Source of the DNA: Gordoniibacillus chartarius
Lineage (GTDB): Bacteria > Bacillota > Bacilli > Paenibacillales > NBRC-103111
Assembly (NCBI RefSeq): GCF_042432825.1
Contig: NZ_JBHLWN010000102.1
Location: 1 to 64,000 of the forward strand
Direction: 5' to 3'
Length of the DNA: 64,000 nucleotides
Under the pieces are notes generated by a model, which worked only from the letters and a program-made list of their open reading frames with translations, was not told where the DNA came from and made no database searches. This document shows, one piece after another, positions 8,951 to 17,220 of this stretch; positions within the stretch are counted from its first letter, which is position 1, and every line of letters starts with the position of its first letter. Position numbers and translations under genes: made by a program.

Positions 8951-10006
8951 ATGGACATGACGAGAGGGCGGGACAGCAGCATCGATATATTCAAAGGGCT
9001 GCTGGTCATCGGGATGATCTTCTGCCATGTGCTGCAGTTTTTCAGCGATGACCGGCTTTACCCGGAAGTGCGATACGCAACTAGCTTGTTTAATCTCATC
9101 ACCTTCCCGGGCTTCGTATTCAGCTTCGGCTTTGTCAGTCAGCTTGCTTACTACGGCAAACGGCTGCGGGATGTGTACACTCGTATGGGGATAAACGCGC
9201 TGAAGATGTTAGCGGCTTTCTACATATCGGGTACATGTTACCGCATCCTTGCGGAAGGTAGGGAGCTAAGCGGCGAGCTGCTGCTGCCGATCCTGCTGCT
9301 GGATGATATTCCGGGCTGGTCGGAATTTCTCGTCTCCTTCGCCTTGTTCACGGCTGCAGGCATTGTGCTGTTTCATCCGCTTCGCTGGCTGACGGCGCGC
9401 AAGCGGCTGTTCTGGGCCGTAACGGCAGCGCTGCTGCTTACCACGCTCATCGATTACGGCAGCATTAAGGCGAACCAGCTGGGGCTTCTGGCGGGCAGTC
9501 GCCAGTTTGCTTCCTTCCCGGTGCTGCAGTATATGCCGTTTTATTTGATCGGCGTTTACTTTGCCTGTCACAAGGTGAGCTGGAGCTGGCGCGTATTCGC
9601 CGGAGCGGTGGCGGCTACGGGAATGTTCGCTGCCATCTGGCTAACGAGCGGGGAGCTTCCCGAGCGATTTCCTCCGTCCGCGGCATGGATTGCAGGGCCA
9701 TCGCTTCTGTTGTATGGTTATTTGCTGCTGGCCGCTGCGCTGTCCAAACGAGGATGGCCGACGGCATGGCTGCACACCTTGGGCCGCAATGTGCTGGTTT
9801 ACTTGCTGCTGAGCAATATCATGATTTTCGCCATGAAGCGGACACAGCCGGATCTGCCGCTTACCATGCCGGAGAGCGCCGGTATGACCGTCGCCATCAT
9901 GCTCATCATCACATTTTTACTAAAGCTTGTTACTCAACCGAAAACAAAAGGAGAGCGGCAATCTCATGAATACCAACATTCCAAGACCGGAACATCCGCG
10001 CCCTGA
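8951..10006 (+). CDS. Acyltransferase-3-like multispanning membrane protein
   Basis: This 351-residue membrane protein has about ten hydrophobic segments. It begins with R-x-x-SIDIFKGLLVIGMIFCHV, resembling the R/D...KG...H start of acyltransferase family 3 or related DUF1624 proteins, in which the histidine takes part in acyl transfer. The substrate cannot be read from the sequence. Its place between sugar permeases and a glycosidase suggests a role in handling or modifying the same carbohydrate, or simple co-regulation. It overlaps the following glycosidase gene by 41 bases, so the two are one transcription unit. Confidence 0.65.
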   Translation: MDMTRGRDSSIDIFKGLLVIGMIFCHVLQFFSDDRLYPEVRYATSLFNLITFPGFVFSFGFVSQLAYYGKRLRDVYTRMGINALKMLAAFYISGTCYRILAEGRELSGELLLPILLLDDIPGWSEFLVSFALFTAAGIVLFHPLRWLTARKRLFWAVTAALLLTTLIDYGSIKANQLGLLAGSRQFASFPVLQYMPFYLIGVYFACHKVSWSWRVFAGAVAATGMFAAIWLTSGELPERFPPSAAWIAGPSLLLYGYLLLAAALSKRGWPTAWLHTLGRNVLVYLLLSNIMIFAMKRTQPDLPLTMPESAGMTVAIMLIITFLLKLVTQPKTKGERQSHEYQHSKTGTSAP

Positions 10007-11735
10007 TTTCGAACGTCAGAACTGGCTGAATTTAAACGGTCCATGGCAATTCGAGTTTGACGATATGAACGTTGGGGAACGTGAAAGCTGGCATCAAGAC
10101 AGAGCGTTCACTGGAGTCATCCAAGTGCCATATTGCTTCCAAAGCAAATTAAGCGGGATTAAAGACACGGCCTTCCACGATGTCGTATGGTATCAAAGAC
10201 AGTTCGCCGTTCCGGATTCGTTCCAAGGTAAGCGTGTGATGCTGCACTTCGGCGCCGTTGATTATTCCGCAAAGGTTTGGTTGAACGGTCAGCTCGCAGG
10301 CGAGCATACGGGAGGCTACACGCCGTTTCGGATCGACATTACGGACAGCTTGCGCGAAGGGGAGAATACCGTTACCGTCCGGGTCGAGGATTCCAGCACG
10401 AATACGTCGCAGCCAAGGGGCAAGCAAAGCTGGAAGCCGGACAATTTCGGCTGCTGGTATACCCAGGTGACCGGCATATGGCAAACCGTATGGCTGGAAG
10501 CCGTGTCTGCAACTCATCTGGATAAGGTGAAAATGACCCCGGACTTCGATAACGGCCGGCTTCGTCTCGATGTGTTCGTGCATGGTCCTGTCGATGGCTG
10601 TGAGCTGAAGGCGCGAGTGTCCTTCGAAGGCCATCCGATCGCAGAAGGAAGCGTTCGGCTGCTCCGCAGCATCCAAACGTTCGAGATCGACGTGAAGAGC
10701 GATCATTTCGAATGGAAGCTTGCCGCCTGGTCTCCGGAGCATCCGAATTTGTACGATATTCAGTTTGAGGTTACAAGGGCGGGCGAGCTGCTCGATTCCG
10801 TCTCCAGCTACTTCGGCATGCGCAAAATATCGACCCGGGGCGGCAAGGTGCTCTTGAACAACCAGCCTATTTATCAGAAGCTCATTCTGGATCAAGGCTA
10901 CTTTGACGGGGGACTGCTGACGGCGGCGACCGACGAGGATTATATCCATGACATCCGTTTGATTAAGGAATTCGGCTTCAACGGCGTTCGCAAGCATCAG
11001 AAGGCGGAGGACCCGCGGTTCCTTTACTGGGCCGACAAAATGGGACTGCTCGTCTGGGGAGAAATGGGGAGTCCGTATGAATTCGACGACCGGATGATCG
11101 CCGCGAATACGGAGGAGTGGCGGAGGGTTGTAGAGCGCGATTACAACCACCCGTGCATTATCGTCTGGACGCTGATGAACGAATCGTGGGGCATTCCGCG
11201 CATTCAGACGGACCGGAAGCAGCAGCATCACACGATGTCGCTCTATTACATGGTCAAATCGTACGACGACACCCGGCTGGTCATCTCCAATGACGGCTGG
11301 GAGCACACGGTAAGCGATTTGATCACCTTCCACGATTACATGCAGGACGGCGAGCGGCTGGCTGCGCGGCTGGCTTCCAAGGAAGCCGTGCTGACGGAAC
11401 CGGTCTGCTCCGTCGGCAATACGCTCGGCGCCAAATACATGTTCGCCGAAGGGTTCACATACAGCGGTCAGCCGATCCTGCTGAGCGAATGCTGCGGCGT
11501 TGCGTACGATACCGGTGTCGGCTGGGGCTATGGCAGCAGTGTGCGCACGGAGGAGCAGTTCCTCGAGCGTTACCGGAGCATTCTCCAAGCGATTCACGAT
11601 CACAGCTATATTGCAGGCTTCTGTACAACCCAGCTGACGGATGTCCAGCAGGAAATCAACGGTCTCGTCACGATCGACCGCAAGCCTAAGGTGGATCCGG
11701 CCCGCTTCGCCGCCATTTTACATCAGCTGAACTAA
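9966..11735 (+). CDS. Glycoside hydrolase family 2 enzyme
   Basis: This 589-residue cytoplasmic GH2 enzyme of the beta-galactosidase/beta-glucuronidase type has no signal peptide. The N-terminal jelly-roll sugar-binding domain (about 10-180, LNLNGPWQFE, VWLNGQLAGEHTGGYTPF) is followed by an Ig-like domain (about 185-285) and a TIM barrel. The acid/base is Glu406 in WTLMNESWG, and the likely nucleophile is Glu508 in LLSECCG. It probably hydrolyses the oligosaccharide imported by the upstream ABC system; the exact linkage is unknown. ATG 9966 was chosen for the GGAGAG site 10 bases upstream, and it overlaps the end of the preceding membrane-protein gene. Confidence 0.88.
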   Translation: MNTNIPRPEHPRPDFERQNWLNLNGPWQFEFDDMNVGERESWHQDRAFTGVIQVPYCFQSKLSGIKDTAFHDVVWYQRQFAVPDSFQGKRVMLHFGAVDYSAKVWLNGQLAGEHTGGYTPFRIDITDSLREGENTVTVRVEDSSTNTSQPRGKQSWKPDNFGCWYTQVTGIWQTVWLEAVSATHLDKVKMTPDFDNGRLRLDVFVHGPVDGCELKARVSFEGHPIAEGSVRLLRSIQTFEIDVKSDHFEWKLAAWSPEHPNLYDIQFEVTRAGELLDSVSSYFGMRKISTRGGKVLLNNQPIYQKLILDQGYFDGGLLTAATDEDYIHDIRLIKEFGFNGVRKHQKAEDPRFLYWADKMGLLVWGEMGSPYEFDDRMIAANTEEWRRVVERDYNHPCIIVWTLMNESWGIPRIQTDRKQQHHTMSLYYMVKSYDDTRLVISNDGWEHTVSDLITFHDYMQDGERLAARLASKEAVLTEPVCSVGNTLGAKYMFAEGFTYSGQPILLSECCGVAYDTGVGWGYGSSVRTEEQFLERYRSILQAIHDHSYIAGFCTTQLTDVQQEINGLVTIDRKPKVDPARFAAILHQLN

Positions 11736-11741
11736 GAGATA

Positions 11742-11785
11742 GGGCTGTTCCCGGGTCATGAGGAATGACGGGGAACAGCCCTTTT
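11742..11785 (+). terminator. Rho-independent terminator of the sugar operon
   Basis: An 11-bp perfect stem (GGGCTGTTCCC / GGGAACAGCCC) with an 18-base loop is followed by TTTT. It lies 6 bases after the GH2 stop codon and closes the carbohydrate operon. Confidence 0.85.
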
Positions 11786-11815
11786 GGCGACCGGGTACTG
11801 AGCAAAACAAGAAAT

Positions 11816-13207
11816 CTAAGCTTTCGATTTCTCCCATTGTCCAGGCTCCCGGCGCCGCCGGTTCATAATGACTAAGGACACTGATATGACCGTCAGAATG
11901 ATCCCAAGCAACCGGAAACCCGCGAAATTGAACACATCTCCTATAACGATGCTTATCAGCAGTGAAGAGAGAATCGCTCCCACATTTCTAGATGTACTGA
12001 ATAATCCGGATGCTACACCGATGATTTCTTTGGGAGAGCTTCTCAGCAAGGCCGCCTGCAGGCCGACACTGTTCACCCCGTTGCTAATTCCGAACGCCGC
12101 TAACGCCACGCACACGCTGATCACCGGTGAAGCCGGATTCAATGTCACGATCCACACAGAGCCGAACGTCATAAGGATAGCGGACACGAACAGTGCCGGC
12201 CCAGGTCCCGCTCGGTCGATCCAACGTCCCGCCAGCGGAGCGGCGGCAAGCGAACACAAGCCTAAGGCAAGCATGAGAATCCCCGTATGGAACTCGGCGA
12301 TATGACGAACCTCTTGCAGGTAGGAAGGAAGCCCGAAGAATATAGCGTAAAATAGTACGTTAACGATCATAAATTCGATATTGACCCAAGTGATTTCAGG
12401 ATATTTGGCAAATGTTCGCAAAGGAATGAACGGGGAAGCCGTTCTGAATTCGTGTCTTACGAAAACAGCCAGCAATGCAAGTCCGATCAGCCCGGCAAAG
12501 ATATGAATGAATGATACATGCCCGGATGCTTTTGCCGACAATAATCCTAACAGCAATGCGATCAGCCCCGCTGTGAAGAGCAGAACCCCGGGAGCATCCA
12601 TGACGTCCAACCAGCTTCGAAGCGATGTTTTGCGTGAAGAGGACCTTGGCGGTTCATCATCGGGAATCGTTCTCCAAGCGAATATAAAGCTGGCGACCGT
12701 AAACGGAATATTCACGAAGAAAATAGCGGGCCAATCCCACCAGTGAAGCAAAAGCCCGCCAACAAAAGGGCCCAAGGCGGCCGCCCCGGATTGAAAGCTG
12801 GACAAGACAGACAGCGCGGCCGCTTGCTTCTCCTCAATGTGAACTCGAACGATAGCCAGGCCAACCGCCACCATCATGCTTGTTCCGATGGATTGTACGA
12901 TGCGGAAGACAATGAGCCAGCCGAAGCTCGGCGACAGCGGAGCTGCCAAGGATGCGACGAAAGCTATGACAAGCCCGGTGAGAAATATGTTCTTGCGGCC
13001 GAATACATCGCTAGCCTTGCCCATAATAGGTTGTGCCGCGGCACTTGCGAGGTAGAACGTTACAATCACCCAGGAAACAACGGTAAAATCCAGCTGGAAC
13101 ACATGCCGCAGTCTGGGAATAGCGACTGCAACCATCGAAGAATTCAATGGGTTCAATAGAACACCCAATCCAACGGAAATCAGCATCCACCTGCTCCGAA
13201 CCCCCAT
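11816..13207 (-). CDS. MFS drug/solute efflux transporter (DHA2-like)
   Basis: This 463-residue major facilitator protein has about 12-14 membrane segments. The loop 2-3 signature appears as GKASDVFGRKNIFL, and drug/H+ antiporter motif C as AALGPFVGGLLL. The substrate is unknown. It is transcribed divergently from the LysR-type regulator at 13326, separated by 118 bases, the usual arrangement in which the LysR protein controls the transporter. Confidence 0.85.
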   Translation of the reverse strand: MGVRSRWMLISVGLGVLLNPLNSSMVAVAIPRLRHVFQLDFTVVSWVIVTFYLASAAAQPIMGKASDVFGRKNIFLTGLVIAFVASLAAPLSPSFGWLIVFRIVQSIGTSMMVAVGLAIVRVHIEEKQAAALSVLSSFQSGAAALGPFVGGLLLHWWDWPAIFFVNIPFTVASFIFAWRTIPDDEPPRSSSRKTSLRSWLDVMDAPGVLLFTAGLIALLLGLLSAKASGHVSFIHIFAGLIGLALLAVFVRHEFRTASPFIPLRTFAKYPEITWVNIEFMIVNVLFYAIFFGLPSYLQEVRHIAEFHTGILMLALGLCSLAAAPLAGRWIDRAGPGPALFVSAILMTFGSVWIVTLNPASPVISVCVALAAFGISNGVNSVGLQAALLRSSPKEIIGVASGLFSTSRNVGAILSSLLISIVIGDVFNFAGFRLLGIILTVISVSLVIMNRRRREPGQWEKSKA

Positions 13208-13325
13208 ATCAGCTGCCTCCCATTCGTTTTGAAGATATCGTAATGGAAAATGGACATTTACTCCAACGCATTTTATGTTATGATTTCATTGACTCAAAGG
13301 AATGAATGGGAGGGGACGGGCAACA

Positions 13326-14231
13326 TTGGAGCTGCTTCAATTGCAATATTTTCTCGCGGTAGCTCGCTTGGAGCACATGACCGAGGCCGCACGAAGTCTG
13401 CATGTTACTCAATCTTCGCTAAGCAAAACGATCGGGCGTCTGGAGGAGGATCTGGGCGTGCCTCTATTCGACCGGACAGGAAGGAAGCTGCGGCTCAATG
13501 AGTACGGAACCCGTTTCCTCCGCCGCGCGGAAAGAGCGTTGTTTGAATTGGAGCAGGGGAAGCAGGAGATTCGCGATGTGTCCAACCCGGAACAAGGCAC
13601 TATTGAATTGGCGGTGACCAACGCAAGCACACTGCCGACCATCCTTCGAGAGTTTCGGAAGCAGCATCCCCATACCCAATTTCATGTGCAAATGCTGACG
13701 ACACAGGAAATGATTACGCTGCTTCAAAGAGGAGAGGCTGATTACGGCTTGTCCTCGCCTCCGATACATGGCGATGACATGGAATGTCAAATCGTATTCA
13801 TCGACCCGATCCTTGTAGCTGTTCCAGAAGGGCACCGGCTTGCCAATCGGAGCAGCGCAGCCTTGACAGAGCTGAAGAATGAATCGTTCGTCGGAGTCAA
13901 GAAAGGCTACCTGACTCGCGATTTAGTGGACGACGTATGCCTTTCGGCAGGATTTGCACCTAACTATGTATACGAGGGGAATGAGCCCGCCAGGCTAACC
14001 GCACTTGTGGAAGCCGGCATTGGCATTGGCTTCATACCAAGCACAGCCGTCAATCCGCGGGAGCATATCCGCTATCTCCGTATAGAGGATCACGAATTGG
14101 TACGGGAAATCGCTTTATTGTGGCACAGAGACCGGTATATATCGCGCGCTGCACTGGCATTTCGCGAGGTCGTGGTTCAATATTTCGGGGCGCTGTCCAA
14201 ACAAGCCAAATCGGAAGCCGGCGGCAGGTAA
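13326..14231 (+). CDS. LysR-family transcriptional regulator
   Basis: This 301-residue LysR regulator has an N-terminal winged HTH (LLQLQYFLAVARLEHMTEAA ... VTQSSLSKTIGRLE) and a periplasmic-binding-like effector domain. Start TTG 13326 gives the normal LysR N-terminus and lies after GGGAGGGGACGGG; an ATG at 13302 would add eight residues with poor ribosome-site spacing. It probably regulates the divergent MFS gene. A candidate promoter (TTTACT, 16 bases, TATGAT) lies in the shared intergenic region. Confidence 0.87.
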   Translation: MELLQLQYFLAVARLEHMTEAARSLHVTQSSLSKTIGRLEEDLGVPLFDRTGRKLRLNEYGTRFLRRAERALFELEQGKQEIRDVSNPEQGTIELAVTNASTLPTILREFRKQHPHTQFHVQMLTTQEMITLLQRGEADYGLSSPPIHGDDMECQIVFIDPILVAVPEGHRLANRSSAALTELKNESFVGVKKGYLTRDLVDDVCLSAGFAPNYVYEGNEPARLTALVEAGIGIGFIPSTAVNPREHIRYLRIEDHELVREIALLWHRDRYISRAALAFREVVVQYFGALSKQAKSEAGGR

Positions 14232-14335
14232 GGAAGAATTGATTATAGCCAAACTTTCCGCCCTTCCCGTGTTGAATTTACCGCTTACGGTATGATACGC
14301 TACACTTACCTTTACGATAGGAGTTGAAGAGGATA

Positions 14336-14427
14336 ATGTGATTTTTCTTGCTGACCCTGCAATAATAAAACCGGCACCAGCGGTATGCCCGGAAGCGGCT
14401 ATCGCTAACGTTTTTATTATGGATTAG
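14336..14427 (+). promoter_or_regulatory. Leader upstream ORF(s) of the ABC-F attenuator
   Basis: After AGGAG and GAGG purine stretches the leader carries ATG TGA (14336-14341), a start codon directly followed by a stop. A GTG at 14338 in another frame opens about 29 codons running to TAG at 14425-14427. Either could place an antibiotic-stalled ribosome in front of the downstream attenuator. No family is recognised for the peptide. Ribosome-stalling leader ORFs are established for ABC-F and other ribosome-protection or methylase genes in Firmicutes; the use of this one is inferred. Confidence 0.5.
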
Positions 14428-14440
14428 CGAGAAAGTTGCT
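14427..14440 (+). promoter_or_regulatory. Antiterminator arm for the ABC-F attenuator
   Basis: Bases 14427-14440 can pair with 14521-14534 (11 Watson-Crick pairs and three G-U pairs). The partner covers the loop and part of the 3' arm of the terminator at 14509-14550, so the two structures exclude each other. Confidence 0.6.
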
Positions 14441-14508
14441 TATTCTTTTCCACTCAAACGATAAGGCGATTCCGGCCCTATGGGTCGGCTTGCCGTATAT
14501 GCGGATTG

Positions 14509-14550
14509 AGCTACAAGAAAAGTAACTTTCTTGTAGCTTTTATTTTTTTG
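14509..14550 (+). terminator. Attenuator terminator before ABC-F gene
   Basis: A perfect 12-bp stem (AGCTACAAGAAA / TTTCTTGTAGCT) with loop AGTAAC is followed by TTTATTTTTTT. It ends 18 bases before the ABC-F start codon and far from the preceding LysR stop, so it acts as a leader attenuator for the downstream gene. Confidence 0.85.
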
Positions 14551-14568
14551 TAAAGGAGCGGACGCTTT

Positions 14569-16047
14569 ATGTCGTTAATTCAAGTCAAACAGTTAACGTT
14601 CGCCTATGAGGGCAGCTATGACAATATATTTGATGACGTCAGCTTTAACATCGACACCGATTGGAAATTGGGGTTTACGGGCAGGAACGGCCGGGGGAAA
14701 ACAACGTTTCTGAATTTGCTGATGGGAAGCTACGAGTACCGCGGATCGATCACTGCCCGAGTGCAGTTTGAGATTTTCCCGTTTCATATCGCAAATAAGG
14801 GCGCCAATGTACTGGATGTCATCGGGGACATATACCCGGACTATGTGCATTGGGAGCTGATGAGGGAGCTGTCGCTGCTCAAGGTGTCCGAAGACGTGCT
14901 GTACCGTCCGTTCGAGACGTTGTCGAACGGGGAGCAGACGAAGGTGATGCTGGCCGCGCTATTTTTGAAAGAGAACCGGTTTCTGTTAATCGACGAGCCG
15001 ACCAATCATCTGGATATGGAAGGGCGGCAGCAGGTCGGCCAATATCTGAGTATGAAGAGCGGATTTATTCTGGTGTCGCACGACAGGGCTTTCTTGGACC
15101 AGTGTGTCGACCATATTTTGTCCATCAACAAGACGAACATTGAAATCACGAAAGGGAACTTCTCGGATTGGTGGGAACAGAAGCGCAGGCAGGACCAATA
15201 CGAGCTAGCGGAGAACGATAAGCTGAAAAGAGATATCGGACGGCTGGCGCAAGCCGCGGAGCGAACGAGCAGGTGGTCCGATGCGGTGGAGAAGACCAAA
15301 AACGGCACCCTCAATTCCGGCCTCAAAGTCGATAAAGGGTATGTCGGACATAAAGCAGCCAAGATGATGAAACGGTCCAAAAATCTCGAGCATCGGCAGC
15401 AAGCCGCGATCGAGGAGAAGTCGGCGCTTCTGAAAAATATCGAAACGTCCGAAAGCCTGAAGCTGTCGCAGCTGTCTTACCACAAGAGCCGACTGGCCGA
15501 GCTTGACCATGTAACGATTCAATACGGGGACAAAGCGGTATGCACGGATGTGAGCTTCACAATTGAAAAGGGCGATCGGATCACGCTTTCCGGCCGGAAC
15601 GGATCGGGCAAATCGAGCATTCTGAAGCTGATCTGCGGCGAGGAAATCCCCTATTCGGGAACGTTTCGGATCGGCAGCCGGCTGAAAATCTCCTATGTCT
15701 CCCAGGACACCTCACACTTGCAAGGGACATTAACCGATTACGCAAAAGCGCAGGGAATCGATGAAAGTTTGTTTAAAGCGATTCTCCGCAAGCTGGACTT
15801 CTCCCGAATCCAATTCGAGAAGGATATGTCTTCCTTCAGCGGAGGCCAGAAGAAGAAGGTGCTGATATCCAAAAGCTTATGCGAGCAAGCCCATTTGCAT
15901 ATTTGGGACGAACCGCTGAATTTTATCGACGTCATCTCCCGGATGCAGATCGAGCAGCTGCTGCAGGAGTATAACCCGACGATCCTGTTTGTCGAGCATG
16001 ACCGAGAATTTTGCCGCCATATCGCCACGAAGACGGTGAGGCTGTGA
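14569..16047 (+). CDS. ABC-F ribosome protection protein, Lsa-like
   Basis: This soluble twin-ATPase ABC-F protein of 492 residues has the length of the Lsa family (lincosamide/streptogramin A/pleuromutilin resistance). The first nucleotide domain has Walker A GRNGRGKT (38-45), LSNGEQ and LLIDEPTNHLD. A charged interdomain linker follows, about residues 190-305. The second domain has GRNGSGKS, FSGGQKKK and IWDEPLNFID. It lacks membrane segments, so it acts on the ribosome and not as an exporter. The leader contains a conditional terminator, as is typical for antibiotic-inducible genes of this group. The resistance spectrum cannot be read from the sequence. An RBS AAAGGAG lies 9 bases before ATG 14569. 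Confidence 0.88.
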   Translation: MSLIQVKQLTFAYEGSYDNIFDDVSFNIDTDWKLGFTGRNGRGKTTFLNLLMGSYEYRGSITARVQFEIFPFHIANKGANVLDVIGDIYPDYVHWELMRELSLLKVSEDVLYRPFETLSNGEQTKVMLAALFLKENRFLLIDEPTNHLDMEGRQQVGQYLSMKSGFILVSHDRAFLDQCVDHILSINKTNIEITKGNFSDWWEQKRRQDQYELAENDKLKRDIGRLAQAAERTSRWSDAVEKTKNGTLNSGLKVDKGYVGHKAAKMMKRSKNLEHRQQAAIEEKSALLKNIETSESLKLSQLSYHKSRLAELDHVTIQYGDKAVCTDVSFTIEKGDRITLSGRNGSGKSSILKLICGEEIPYSGTFRIGSRLKISYVSQDTSHLQGTLTDYAKAQGIDESLFKAILRKLDFSRIQFEKDMSSFSGGQKKKVLISKSLCEQAHLHIWDEPLNFIDVISRMQIEQLLQEYNPTILFVEHDREFCRHIATKTVRL

Positions 16048-16060
16048 GCCATTAGCGAAG

Positions 16061-16097
16061 GTCGTTTTGCCATCGTATGGCGGCAAAACGGCTTTTA
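16061..16097 (+). terminator. Terminator after ABC-F gene
   Basis: Inverted repeat CGTTTTGCC / GGCAAAACG (16063-16071 and 16082-16090) is followed by GCTTTTATT, 15 bases after the ABC-F stop codon. Confidence 0.75.
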
Positions 16098-16162
16098 TTC
16101 GCTTCTCGGCTTGCAAAGTATGTTAATGTGATTATGGGAATACCGGAAAGGATGTGAAATCA

Positions 16163-17065
16163 TTGACATTACAGCAACTCAAATACATCATCGAAGTCGT
16201 GAAACGAGGGTCGATTAACGAAGCCGCCAAGCGGCTGTTTATTTCCCAGCCCAGCCTGTCCAATGCGATCCGGGACTTGGAAATCGAGATCGGCATCGCC
16301 ATTTTTGAAAGGTCGAATAAGGGCATCTCGCTTTCCAAGGAAGGCGTTGAGTTCCTGAGATATGCCAGGCAGGTGGTCGAGCAGGCGGAGCTCTTGGAGA
16401 GCCGGTATCTTAATGCCAAACCGTCGCCGCAGCATTTTTCCGTGTCCACCCAGCACTATGCCTTCGCCGTCAACGCATTTGTAAGCCTCGTTGAGGAATA
16501 CGGACAGGATGAGTACGAGCTGGCACTGCGCGAAACGAAAACCTACGAGATCATTGATGATGTAAAAAGCTTACGCAGTGAAATCGGCATTCTCTATCTG
16601 AATGAATTCAATGAGAAGGTCATAAACAAAATGCTGAAGGACGCCAATCTGCAGTTCCACAGCCTGTTCGTCGCCAAACCGCATATCTTCATCAGCGTAC
16701 GCAATCCGCTGGCGAAACAATCGATCGTCACGATCGAGCAGCTTCAGCAGTATCCGTACTTGAGCTTCGATCAGGGTGAATATAACTCTTTCCACTTCTC
16801 GGAAGAGATTCTAAGTACTTTAACCCATAAAAAAAGCATTCGTGTCAATGACCGGGCAACCCTATTCAACCTGCTCATCGGATTGAACGGCTATACGATT
16901 TCGACCGGAATTCTTAGCGCGGATTTGAATGGCAATGAAATCATCCCCGTACCGCTGGATTGCAAGGAATCGATTAATGTCGGGTGGATCGCCCACCGCA
17001 ACGTCGCTCTGTCCAAGCTCGGCACGGCCTATGTGGAAGCGCTGCAGCGTGTGATAGCTGTATAG
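16163..17065 (+). CDS. LysR-family regulator, probably of methionine synthesis (MetR/MtaR-like)
   Basis: This 300-residue LysR regulator has HTH (TLQQLKYIIEVVKRGSINEA ... SQPSLSNAIRDLE) and an effector-binding domain with DQGEYNSFHFSEE. TTG 16163 is preferred as start because it gives the common M-TLQQLKY N-terminus with AAAGGAT about 10 bases upstream; GTG 16154 is too close to that site. It lies directly upstream of metE, in the same orientation. A 17-bp palindrome in the metE upstream region resembles the MET-box recognised by streptococcal MtaR/MetR-type LysR proteins, so control of metE is likely. The effector (for instance homocysteine or O-acetylserine) is unknown. Confidence 0.82.
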   Translation: MTLQQLKYIIEVVKRGSINEAAKRLFISQPSLSNAIRDLEIEIGIAIFERSNKGISLSKEGVEFLRYARQVVEQAELLESRYLNAKPSPQHFSVSTQHYAFAVNAFVSLVEEYGQDEYELALRETKTYEIIDDVKSLRSEIGILYLNEFNEKVINKMLKDANLQFHSLFVAKPHIFISVRNPLAKQSIVTIEQLQQYPYLSFDQGEYNSFHFSEEILSTLTHKKSIRVNDRATLFNLLIGLNGYTISTGILSADLNGNEIIPVPLDCKESINVGWIAHRNVALSKLGTAYVEALQRVIAV

Positions 17066-17109
17066 TTATGCCGATCGCATCGGCAAGCGGATCAGCGTCA
17101 AGACTTGGT

Positions 17110-17126
17110 TATAGCTTTAGGCTATA
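17110..17126 (+). promoter_or_regulatory. MET-box-like palindrome upstream of metE
   Basis: The 17-bp palindrome TATAGCTTTAGGCTATA has 6-bp arms and a 5-base centre. It lies 94 bases before the metE start and between the LysR stop and metE. It has the same length and outer bases as the streptococcal MET-box TATAGTTTnAAACTATA. It is the probable LysR binding site. Confidence 0.6.
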
Positions 17127-17220
17127 TCAGGATATAGGATTTAGCAGTTACCTGTTAGCCAATCAGCCATGGTATCTTTGCTTTACGAAAAAACAAGCGA
17201 AGCAGAGGAGTTGTTGGTTC

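Noticed and set aside
10149..11603. 484-codon open frame antisense to the GH2 gene
   Set aside because: It is fully covered by a glycosidase with clear catalytic motifs on the other strand; the antisense frame has no recognisable motif and arises from codon bias.
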